A DNA stretch of 64,000 bases, taken from Prescottella defluvii. GTDB taxonomy: Bacteria > Actinomycetota > Actinomycetes > Mycobacteriales > Mycobacteriaceae. Below are positions 53,896-62,937 of the stretch, piece by piece. A program made the translations under genes and the position numbers. The notes beneath the pieces are model-generated. The model saw only the letters and a program-made list of their open reading frames with translations. It had not been told where the DNA came from and searched no databases. The stretch spans positions 62,001 through 126,000 of the forward strand of contig NZ_JPOC01000021.1 of the NCBI RefSeq assembly GCF_000738775.1. The letters run 5' to 3'. Every line of letters begins with the position of its first letter. Within the stretch, counting starts at the first letter, position 1.

Positions 53896-54777
53896 ATGCA
53901 CATCGGAATCGTCTCCCCCGTCGTGGTGCTGCTCCCCGGCGCCCACTCGGAGTGGGAGCGCAGCGGCGGAATCTCCGACCTCGCCCGCGTCGCCGAATGC
54001 GCGGACCGTCTCGGCTTCCACCACCTGACGTGCAGCGAACACGTCGCGGTGCCGGTCGAGGTGGCCGAGGCCCGCGGCGGAACGTACTGGGATCCGCTCG
54101 CAACATTCGGCTACCTGGCGGCCCGCACCAGCCGGATCCGCCTCGCGACCCAGGTTCTCGTGCTCGGCTACCACCACCCGCTCGAGATCGCCAAGCGCTA
54201 CGGCACCCTCGACGTGGTGAGCGGCGGACGCCTCGTCCTCGGTCTCGGCGTCGGGACACTGAAGGAAGAGTTCGACCTGCTCGGCGCCGCATTCGAGGAC
54301 CGCGGTGCCCGCGCCGACGACGCCCTCGCCGCACTGCGCGCCGCGCTGTCCGCGAGCGTGCCCGAGTACAGCGGAAGCCACTACGAGTTCCGGGACCTCC
54401 TCGTCGACCCGCACGCAGTCCAGGACCGGGTGCCGCTGTGGATCGGCGGCCGCACGATGCGCTCGCTGCGCCGGGCCACCACGCACGGCGACGGATGGGT
54501 TCCGTTCGGGCTGAGCGTCGACGAACTCGCGACGATGCTCGGCAAGGTCGACGTCCCCGAACACTTCGACGTCGTGCTGAGCGCCGGGGCGCCCCTCGAC
54601 CCGCTGGGGTCCCGCGAGCGCACCGTCCGCGCGCTCGAGCGACGACGCGACGCGGGCGCCACGATCACCAGCGCGGCCATCGCCGCGACGGACAGCGCCC
54701 ACTACTGCGAACAGCTCGAGGCACTGCGCGACATCGGCGACGGTCTCGGTCTCGAGTTCGATCCCCGGCAGAGCTGA
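53896..54777 (+). CDS. LLM-class (F420-dependent type) oxidoreductase
   Basis: Luciferase-like barrel of 293 residues: GFHHLTCSEHVAVP, RIRLATQVLVLGYHHPLEIAKRYGTLDVVSGGRLVLGLGVGTLKEEF and WIGGRTMRSLRRATTHGDGWVPFG. Short of signal peptide or membrane segments. Start at ATG 53896 with TAGGG upstream. Followed after 61 bp by a SnoaL-like gene, the same pairing as at 26822-28266. Probably a steroid- or terpenoid-type F420 oxidoreductase; substrate unknown. Confidence 0.86.
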   Translation: MHIGIVSPVVVLLPGAHSEWERSGGISDLARVAECADRLGFHHLTCSEHVAVPVEVAEARGGTYWDPLATFGYLAARTSRIRLATQVLVLGYHHPLEIAKRYGTLDVVSGGRLVLGLGVGTLKEEFDLLGAAFEDRGARADDALAALRAALSASVPEYSGSHYEFRDLLVDPHAVQDRVPLWIGGRTMRSLRRATTHGDGWVPFGLSVDELATMLGKVDVPEHFDVVLSAGAPLDPLGSRERTVRALERRRDAGATITSAAIAATDSAHYCEQLEALRDIGDGLGLEFDPRQS

Positions 54778-54838
54778 CGCCGCCGCGAGGAACAGTCGTT
54801 ACAACCGATTGCTGGACAAAACATCTGAAGGAGATCCG

Positions 54839-55324
54839 ATGACCGATACCGCCGCGCTCGTCCAGTCCCTCATCGAGCGGGTTCAGTTGCTCGAAGACAA
54901 GCTCGCGATCCAGGAACTCATCACCGCGTACGGTCCGGCCGTCGATGCCGGCGAGGCCGAGAAGGTGGGCGCACTGTGGGCCGAGGACGCCGTCTACGAC
55001 GTCGACGTGCGCCTCATGAACGGCCGCGAAGAGATCATGGAGATGGTACGCACCCGCCCGCACCAGGACTACATCAAGGGCGGCTGCGGCCACCTGCTCG
55101 ACCCGGTCAACATCGTCGTCACGGGTGACACCGCGATCGCGACGTGCCACTCGCAGTTGCTGCGCCGCAACGAGAACGAAGATTCCTTCCGCGTGTGGCG
55201 GGTGACCGCGAACCGCTTCGAGCTCGCGAAGATCGAGGGCGAGTGGAAGATCGCGCGTCGCACCTCGCGCGTACTCGACGGCCGCCCCGAGGCAGTCGAG
55301 TTGCTCGCCCGCGCCGGCAGCTGA
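54839..55324 (+). CDS. SnoaL-like protein with BaiE-like catalytic layout
   Basis: NTF2-fold protein of 161 residues. Tyr31, Asp36 and His85 (AYGPAVD and GGCGHLLDP) almost match in number the Tyr30/Asp35/His83 reported for the bile-acid 7-alpha-dehydratase BaiE. AAGGAG precedes the ATG. It follows an LLM oxidoreductase gene. Of the SnoaL-like proteins here, this is the best candidate for a hydroxysteroid dehydratase. Ketosteroid isomerase is an alternative; activity is not shown. Confidence 0.83.
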   Translation: MTDTAALVQSLIERVQLLEDKLAIQELITAYGPAVDAGEAEKVGALWAEDAVYDVDVRLMNGREEIMEMVRTRPHQDYIKGGCGHLLDPVNIVVTGDTAIATCHSQLLRRNENEDSFRVWRVTANRFELAKIEGEWKIARRTSRVLDGRPEAVELLARAGS

Positions 55325-55331
55325 CCTCAGC

Positions 55332-55382
55332 AGCTGAAGGGCCCCTTCATACGCTGCGAGCGCATGAAGGGACCCTTCAGCT
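55332..55382. repeat. Dispersed palindromic repeat, copy 2
   Basis: Nineteen-base arms (AGCTGAAGGGCCCCTTCAT and its complement, one mismatch) with a 13-base loop; same arms as 31700-31750, different loop. Directly downstream of the SnoaL stop. Confidence 0.7.
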
Positions 55383-55389
55383 CTCACGC

Positions 55390-55424
55390 GAACGGCCCGC
55401 TCCCCTTCCGGGAGCGGGCCGTTC
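55390..55424. terminator. Bidirectional hairpin terminator
   Basis: Fifteen-bp perfect stem GAACGGCCCGCTCCC with CTTCC loop, between the SnoaL-like gene and the convergent fadD19-like gene. Confidence 0.85.
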
Positions 55425-55441
55425 GTGTCTGGATCGGAGCG

Positions 55442-57058
55442 TCAGTCGGCGGCTTCGAGAGTCGCCTTCGCCCAGCGGTAGTCGGCCTTGCCCGCGGGCG
55501 AGCGGACGACCTCGGACACGACGACGAGAGTGCGCGGCACCTTGTAGCCGGCGATCTGGGTCCGGCAGTGCGCGATCACCTCGTTCTCGTCGAGATCGTC
55601 GATGCCGTCGCGGGGCGAGATGACGGCCGACACCCGCTGCCCGTAGGTGGGATCGGGGATGCCGGCGACGAGCGCGTCGAGCACGTCGGGATGGCTCTTG
55701 AGCGCCTCCTCGACCTCCTCGGCGTACACCTTCTCGCCACCGGTGTTGATGCACGACGATCCGCGGCCGAGCACGACGATGGTGCCGTCCGCCTCGACGC
55801 GGGCGAGGTCACCGAGCACGGACAGTCGGACACCGTCGACGACCGGGAACGTCTTGGCCGTCTTCTCGGGGTCGTTGTAGTAGCCGACCGGCACGTGTCC
55901 GGCCCGGGCCAGGTAGCCGACGTTGTCCGAGCCGGGTTCGATGGTGGAGAAGTCGGTGTCGACCACGCGTGCCTTCGGCGACGGCGGCATCCGCAGCAGG
56001 CCGTCCTCGTCCTTCTTGAGTTCGCCGTCGTTGCCGGACTCCGACGAGCCGAACGCATCCCGCAGGTAGGTGTTGGGCAGCAGCTTGGTCAGCTTCGCGC
56101 GGACGCTGGCCGACCACAGCGCGCCGCCGGACCCGATGATCCACAGCGTGCTCAGGTCGAACCGTTCACCGTGCTCCTCGATCGCGTCGGCGAGCGGACG
56201 GGCGATCGCGTCGCCGACCACCATGACAACGTTGATCTTGTGCTGGTCGACCAGTTCCAGCGCCTCGACCGGGTCGTACTTGGACATGAGGACCTGCTTG
56301 GATCCCATGAACATGCAGGTGAACAGCGAGTACGACGCAGCGCCGTGCATTAGCGGCGCGGTCACAAGGTAGGTCATCGCGAACTGATTCGCGGCCGCGG
56401 CGGCCCCGAGCGCGGCGGGCGTGAGGATGGGATCGCCGCCCATGACCGCGCCGCCGGCGAGCGCGGCGTGGTAGAAGTCCTCGTGTCGCCACATCACGCC
56501 CTTGGGCATGCCGGTGGTGCCACCGGTGTAGATGACGTAGAGGTCGTCGTCACTGCGCTCGGCGAAGTCCCGCTCGGCCGACTGCGCGGCGACAGCCTTG
56601 TCGTAGTCGACGACCGAGACATCGGCAGCCGCAGCGGCTTCCGAGAGCGCCGGGCCGGCAGCCTCACCGATCAGGACGATGTGCCGCACGGTCTCACACT
56701 TGGGCAGTACCTCCGCGATGACGTCGCTGAACTCGCCGTCGGCGACCACCGCAGCCAACTGCGCGTCGTTGTACAGGTAGACCAGTTCGGCACCGACGTA
56801 GCGGAAGTTGACGTTCACCGGGACCGCGCGGATCTTCAGGCAGCCGAGCAGCGCCTCGACGAATTCGAGGCTGTTGCGTGCATGGAGACCCACGTGATCG
56901 CCGGGCCCCACCCCCTGCGCGGCCAGGTGGTGCGCGATCCGGTTCGCGGCGGCGTCGAACTCGGCGAACGTCCGCGATTCCGATCCGCACACGAGCGCGA
57001 CCTTGTCCGGCACGGCATCGATGACGGCTTCGGTGAGGTCCGCAAGGTTGAGTGACAT
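55442..57058 (-). CDS. fadD19: FadD19-like steroid CoA ligase
   Basis: AMP-forming acyl-CoA synthetase of 538 residues. Its sequence order follows M. tuberculosis FadD19: NLADLTEAVIDAVPDKVALVCG, VNVNFRYVGAELVYLY, the P-loop YTGGTTGMPKGVMWRHED, DAFGSSESG, and the end YKVPRTLVVVSEVVRSPAGKADYRWAK. FadD19 and the related CasA group activate C24-C27 steroid carboxylates. ATG at 57058. Divergent from a ChsB1-like gene across a region with KstR-like sites. Probable entry point of the bile-acid/steroid-acid pathway. Confidence 0.9.
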   Translation of the reverse strand: MSLNLADLTEAVIDAVPDKVALVCGSESRTFAEFDAAANRIAHHLAAQGVGPGDHVGLHARNSLEFVEALLGCLKIRAVPVNVNFRYVGAELVYLYNDAQLAAVVADGEFSDVIAEVLPKCETVRHIVLIGEAAGPALSEAAAAADVSVVDYDKAVAAQSAERDFAERSDDDLYVIYTGGTTGMPKGVMWRHEDFYHAALAGGAVMGGDPILTPAALGAAAAANQFAMTYLVTAPLMHGAASYSLFTCMFMGSKQVLMSKYDPVEALELVDQHKINVVMVVGDAIARPLADAIEEHGERFDLSTLWIIGSGGALWSASVRAKLTKLLPNTYLRDAFGSSESGNDGELKKDEDGLLRMPPSPKARVVDTDFSTIEPGSDNVGYLARAGHVPVGYYNDPEKTAKTFPVVDGVRLSVLGDLARVEADGTIVVLGRGSSCINTGGEKVYAEEVEEALKSHPDVLDALVAGIPDPTYGQRVSAVISPRDGIDDLDENEVIAHCRTQIAGYKVPRTLVVVSEVVRSPAGKADYRWAKATLEAAD

Positions 57059-57149
57059 GGGTGGCCCTTCATGGAGAATCGCACAACGAGCAAGAGTGCG
57101 TTCTACCACATGACCCCACCCCGTGTGCCTGACATCACAGCCCTTCGAG

Positions 57150-57163
57150 TAGAACATATTCCG
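57150..57163. promoter_or_regulatory. KstR-like operator candidate
   Basis: TAGAAC-AT-ATTCCG, with GTAGAAYAYATTCC shared with the site at 37976-37989. Upstream of the fadD19-like gene. A weaker copy lies at 57092-57105 on the other strand. Confidence 0.5.
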
Positions 57164-57286
57164 ATAGGTCGATCAATAGCCCCGCGAAGAGTTCCGGGCC
57201 ACCCCGGCAACGGCCGGATCTCGCGCTGATCTGCGGAAGTAGCGGCCATGGGCGCGCAGTCGAAAATGCGACAGACCCTTGTGTAA

Positions 57287-57308
57287 AAACTAGAATGAAT
57301 ACTAGTTT
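57287..57308. promoter_or_regulatory. KstR-like operator within a 22-bp inverted repeat
   Basis: Seven-base arms AAACTAG and CTAGTTT around an eight-base centre AATGAATA; the inner TAGAAT-GA-ATACTA resembles the other KstR-like sites. About 35 bp before the chsB1-like start, so it would overlap the promoter. Confidence 0.6.
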
Positions 57309-57341
57309 GAGAGTCATCGTATAGAAGGTAAGGAGCCCGAC

Positions 57342-58283
57342 ATGGACGAATCCCTGAGCTTGGCCGGTCGTACAGCCATCGTCACCGGTGCCGGAGCGGG
57401 CCTCGGCCGCGCCGAGGCACTCGCACTGGCCGAGGCCGGTGCGGCGGTCGTCGTCAACGACATGGGCCCTGCGGCCAACGACGTCGTCGACGAGATCAAG
57501 GCCGCCGGCGGACAGGCGCTCGCCGTCACCGGCGACGTCTCCGACTGGTCGCTCGCCGGGCGCATGATCGAGGAAGCCGTCGCGAACTTCGGATCGATGG
57601 ACATCCTGGTCAACAACGCGGGCATCCTGCGCGACAAGATGATCTTCAACCTGTCCGAGTCCGACTGGGACGACGTCATCCGCGTCCACCTCAAGGGCCA
57701 CGCCGCGACCTCGCACGCCGCGGCCGTGCACTGGCGTCAGGCGAGCAAGGACGCCGGCGGACCGATCTACGGCCGCGTCATCAACACCTCCTCCGAGGCG
57801 TTCCTGTTCGGCTCCGCCGGACAGCCGAACTACTCGGCCGCCAAGGCCGGCATCACCGCGCTGACGCTCTCGACCGCGGCCGGCCTGTCCCGCTACGGCG
57901 TGCGCGCCAACGCGATCTGCCCCCGCGCCCGGACCGCCATGACCGCCGAGGCGTTCGGCACCGAGAACAACACCGGCGCGCAGGGCCTCGACCCGTTGGC
58001 ACCGGAGCGCGTCGGCACGCTGGTCCGCTACCTCGCGTCGCCCGCGTCGGACGAGATCAACGGTCAGGTGTTCGTCGTGTACGGCAAGATGGTTGCACTC
58101 ATGGCCGCACCGCAGGTCGAGAACCGCTTCGACGCAGCCGGTTCCGAATTCTCCATCGAGGAGCTCTCGGGTCAGATGACGCCGTACTTCTCGGGCCGCG
58201 GCCCGTACGAGACCTACGCCGCCTACAGCGTCGCGGGCCTCGAGAAGATCGCGCTCGCCACCGACACGCCCGCCGGCGTCTGA
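57342..58283 (+). CDS. chsB1: ChsB1-like 3-hydroxyacyl-CoA dehydrogenase (SDR)
   Basis: SDR of 313 residues resembling M. tuberculosis ChsB1 (Rv3502c) and the dehydrogenase part of 17-beta-HSD4: TGAGAGLGRAEALALAEAGAAVVVND, NNAGILRDKMIFNLSE, NTSSEAFLFGSAGQPNYSAAKAG, ICPRARTAMTAEAF, and GQVFVVYG. It oxidises the 22-hydroxy C24-CoA formed by ChsH3-type hydration, giving the substrate of FadA5. AAGGAG before the ATG. Confidence 0.88.
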   Translation: MDESLSLAGRTAIVTGAGAGLGRAEALALAEAGAAVVVNDMGPAANDVVDEIKAAGGQALAVTGDVSDWSLAGRMIEEAVANFGSMDILVNNAGILRDKMIFNLSESDWDDVIRVHLKGHAATSHAAAVHWRQASKDAGGPIYGRVINTSSEAFLFGSAGQPNYSAAKAGITALTLSTAAGLSRYGVRANAICPRARTAMTAEAFGTENNTGAQGLDPLAPERVGTLVRYLASPASDEINGQVFVVYGKMVALMAAPQVENRFDAAGSEFSIEELSGQMTPYFSGRGPYETYAAYSVAGLEKIALATDTPAGV

Positions 58284-58302
58284 TCCCGGACGGGGGTTCG
58301 TC

Positions 58303-59055
58303 ATGAGACTGCAGAACAAGGTAGCGATCGTCACGGGTGGCGCGGGCGGCATCGGCCGCGCGATCACCCGGGTGTTCTCCCGCGAGGGCGCGAAGGTGCT
58401 GTTCGTCGACATCAACGACGAGCAGGGTTTCGCACTCGAGAAGGAGATCGCGGAGGCCGGTGGTGAGGGCAAGTTCCTCAATGTCGACATCTCGCAGCCG
58501 GACTCGGCGGCGACGATCCGCGACGCCGCGGTCGCTGCGTTCGGCGGGATCGACGTGCTGGTGAACAACGCGCACGCGTCGCGGCAGGCGCCGCTGCTCG
58601 AGCAGACCCAGGAGATGTTCGACATCTCGTTCAACACCGGTTTCTACCCGACGGTGCACCTGATGCAGGCCTGCTACGAGGAGTTGAAGAAGTCGCAGGG
58701 CTCGATCATCAACTTCGGGTCCAGCTCCGGCCTCGAGGGCATGCCGACGCAGACGTCGTACGCGGCCGCCAAGGAGGCCATCCGCGGCGTCAGCCGGGTG
58801 GCTGCCAACGAGTGGGCCGCGGATCAGATCCGCGTCAACGTGCTCTGCCCGTTCGCGGCGACCGAGGGAGTCGTGGCCTGGCAGAAGGCATTCCCCGAGC
58901 GCGCGGCCGCGTCCGTCGCGAAGGTCCCGCTGCAGCGGATCGGCGATCCCGAGACCGACATCGCGCCGATCGCACTGTTCCTGGCGAGCGACGACTCGAA
59001 GTACATGACGGGTCAGACCGTCATGGCGGACGGCGGCAGCCTCAAGCTGCGCTGA
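58303..59055 (+). CDS. Short-chain dehydrogenase/reductase (SDR)
   Basis: SDR of 250 residues, 20 bp after the ChsB1-like gene. Cofactor TGGAGGIG, NNAG changed to NNAH, catalytic YAAAK, end DDSKYMTGQTVMADGG. Candidate hydroxysteroid dehydrogenase (3-, 7- or 12-position); the sequence does not tell which. It ends before a hairpin terminator. Confidence 0.84.
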   Translation: MRLQNKVAIVTGGAGGIGRAITRVFSREGAKVLFVDINDEQGFALEKEIAEAGGEGKFLNVDISQPDSAATIRDAAVAAFGGIDVLVNNAHASRQAPLLEQTQEMFDISFNTGFYPTVHLMQACYEELKKSQGSIINFGSSSGLEGMPTQTSYAAAKEAIRGVSRVAANEWAADQIRVNVLCPFAATEGVVAWQKAFPERAAASVAKVPLQRIGDPETDIAPIALFLASDDSKYMTGQTVMADGGSLKLR

Positions 59056-60855
<1,800 letters not shown>

Positions 60856-60869
60856 AAGCCCTGACGACC

Positions 60870-60913
60870 CCTGCCCGTGTCCCTTTTCTCCCCTCACCGG
60901 GGGCGCGGGCAGG
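60870..60913 (+). terminator. Hairpin after the cholesterol oxidase gene
   Basis: Ten-base stem CCTGCCCGTG/CGCGGGCAGG (one G-U) with a 24-base loop. Confidence 0.55.
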
Positions 60914-61058
60914 CCCGTTCTGCGATAGCCTTTCACCATGCTCGACCGCGTGTCGCAGCGATCCCGGACGGATCCACGTCCGTTCCCTCCCTACACCTTC
61001 GGCGGCAGGCGGCCCGAGTCGACCGCGCCCGGTCGACGGTGAATGAGAGGACATCGCG

Positions 61059-61847
61059 ATGTCGACACGTTCGAGTTACGACCAGGGCATTCCCGCTTGG
61101 GTCGATCTGCAGACCTCCGATCAGGCTGCGGCCAAGGAGTTCTACACGGCGCTGTTCGGCTGGTCGTACGACGACCTACCGATGCCAGCGGAGGACGCCG
61201 TCTACTCCGTCGCGACGCTGCGGGGAGAACGAGTCACGGCGATCGCCCCGCTCCCCACCGGATCGTCCCCCTCCGAAACCCCCTCCCAGTGGAACACCTT
61301 CCTCGCGGTGGACGACGCGGACGCGTCGGCGGCGAAGGTCGAACCCGCCGGCGGTCGGCTCCTCCTCCCGGCCTTCGACGTCGGCAAGGCGGGGCGGATG
61401 GCGCTCGTGGCCGACCCCACCGGCGCCGAGGTGGGACTGTGGCAGGCCCGCAACCACGTCGGCGCCGGCCTGGTCAACGAGACGGGCACCCTGATCTGGA
61501 ACGAGCTGATCACCGATCAACCGTCGACCGCACTCGAGTTCTACGCCGCCGTGGTGGGGCTGGGCAGTGCGACGATGCCGATGCCCGACGGCGCCGAGTA
61601 CACCGTCCTGCAGGTACACGACGACGGGGTCGGCGGGTGCTCGCCGCCGCCGCGGCCCGACGTCCCCAACCATTGGCACGTCTATTTCTGCACCGAGGAC
61701 ACCGACGCCACGGTCGCGAAGGCCGCCGCGGCGGGTGGCGCGCTCATGGCCGAACCGTTCGACATGAAGACCGTCGGACGGATGGCGGTGCTCACCGACC
61801 CGCAGGGCGCGGTGTTCAGTGTGATGCAGCCGGAGCCGGCGGCCTGA
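61059..61847 (+). CDS. Two-domain VOC protein, CFP30B-like
   Basis: Protein of 262 residues formed of two glyoxalase/VOC modules, like mycobacterial CFP30B/TB27.3: starts [26 protein letters not shown] and repeats as [21 protein letters not shown]. Function unknown in the family. ATG at 61059 with GAGAGG. Confidence 0.82.
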   Translation: MSTRSSYDQGIPAWVDLQTSDQAAAKEFYTALFGWSYDDLPMPAEDAVYSVATLRGERVTAIAPLPTGSSPSETPSQWNTFLAVDDADASAAKVEPAGGRLLLPAFDVGKAGRMALVADPTGAEVGLWQARNHVGAGLVNETGTLIWNELITDQPSTALEFYAAVVGLGSATMPMPDGAEYTVLQVHDDGVGGCSPPPRPDVPNHWHVYFCTEDTDATVAKAAAAGGALMAEPFDMKTVGRMAVLTDPQGAVFSVMQPEPAA

Positions 61848-61854
61848 CCCCTCG

Positions 61855-62766
61855 TCAGCCGATCTCGAACAGGCGCGCGGCGTTGTGGTGGACCACCGCG
61901 CGCACCCAGTCGTCTCCGAGATCGAAGCGTTCCAGGGCATCGAGCGCGGCACGGTACGAGTACGGGATGTTGGGGTAGTCGCTGCCGAAGAGGATGCGCT
62001 CGCCCAGGTCCCGCAGCCGTGACAGTTCCGCGCGCGGGAACGGTATCTGTGCCTCGGTGAAGTCGGTGAAGGCCATCGTCGTGTCGAGGTACACGCTCGG
62101 ATAGCGGTCCGCCAGGTCGAGGAACTCCGAGTACTCCGGCATCCCCATGTGGGCGATCACCAGCGCGAGCCGGGGATGCCGGGCGAGCAGGGTCGCGATG
62201 CGGTCGGGCCCGGTGAACCGGCCCGGCGCGGGCCCCGATCCACAGTGGATGACGATCGGGGTGCCGCTGTCGGCGAGCAATCCCCACACGGGATCGAGCA
62301 GCGGATCGTTCGGGTCGTAGTCGCCCACCTGGATGTGCGACTTGAACACCCGGGTCCCGGCGTCGAGTGCCGCGGTGACGTACGCGGGCGCCGATTCCTC
62401 CGGGTAGAAGGTGGCGGTGTGCAGGCAGTCCGGTGTGCGGTCCGCGAACTCGGCGGCCCACTGGTTGAGCCAGGCCGCCATGTCCGGCTTGTGCGGGTAC
62501 AGCATGGAGGTGAAATGGCTGACGCCGAAGGCACGCAGATGCTCGACGCGGGTGTCCTCCTCCATCCGGTACCGGATCGGCCACTCGCGACCGGTGAGCG
62601 GGCCGGCCGAGTCGAAGTAGGCCCACACCTTGTCCATCACCCGTTTCGGCATGAAGTGGGTGTGGACGTCGATCAGCGTCGGCAGTCCCAGTCGCTCCCG
62701 GAACGCCACCACGTCCGCGGTGTCGGATTCCCAGTCCTGTTCCACCCGGTCAGCGGACTCGCACAT
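61855..62766 (-). CDS. Amidohydrolase family 2 protein
   Basis: Metal-dependent hydrolase/decarboxylase, 303 residues, with the N-terminal metal motif IDVHTHFMP, an IVIHCG loop, VIAHMG and the distal Asp in LFGSDYPN: all ACMSD-type metal ligands appear present, unlike the amidohydrolase at 7729-8934. Divergent from the old-yellow-enzyme gene. Might act on a carboxylated ring fragment. Confidence 0.85.
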   Translation of the reverse strand: MCESADRVEQDWESDTADVVAFRERLGLPTLIDVHTHFMPKRVMDKVWAYFDSAGPLTGREWPIRYRMEEDTRVEHLRAFGVSHFTSMLYPHKPDMAAWLNQWAAEFADRTPDCLHTATFYPEESAPAYVTAALDAGTRVFKSHIQVGDYDPNDPLLDPVWGLLADSGTPIVIHCGSGPAPGRFTGPDRIATLLARHPRLALVIAHMGMPEYSEFLDLADRYPSVYLDTTMAFTDFTEAQIPFPRAELSRLRDLGERILFGSDYPNIPYSYRAALDALERFDLGDDWVRAVVHHNAARLFEIG

Positions 62767-62837
62767 GCACTGCCCCTCTCGTCAGCCTGCGGTCCGGGGT
62801 GACGCCGGACACTCCCGACGACCCTAGTCCCGACGGA

Positions 62838-62852
62838 TTGCGCTGAGTGAGA
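62838..62852. promoter_or_regulatory. Weak IclR-type palindrome candidate
   Basis: TTGCGCTGAGTGAGA, four mismatches to TCCCGCTNAGCGGGA, between the amidohydrolase and OYE genes. Kept because CGCTGAGTG is shared with the sites at 24433, 38926 and 49246. Confidence 0.25.
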
Positions 62853-62890
62853 CCTGGGTTTGACGCGGGCGTAGAGGACTGAAAATCTAC

Positions 62891-62904
62891 CTAACACTTG
62901 CTTG
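62891..62904. promoter_or_regulatory. CAAGCA-N2-TGCTTG-type site
   Basis: CTAACA-CT-TGCTTG, 10 of 12 arm bases shared with the perfect site at 11732-11745; 34 bp before the OYE start. Confidence 0.35.
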
Positions 62905-62937
62905 GTTTCCGTTGACACTCGAGAAGGCATTGACGAC

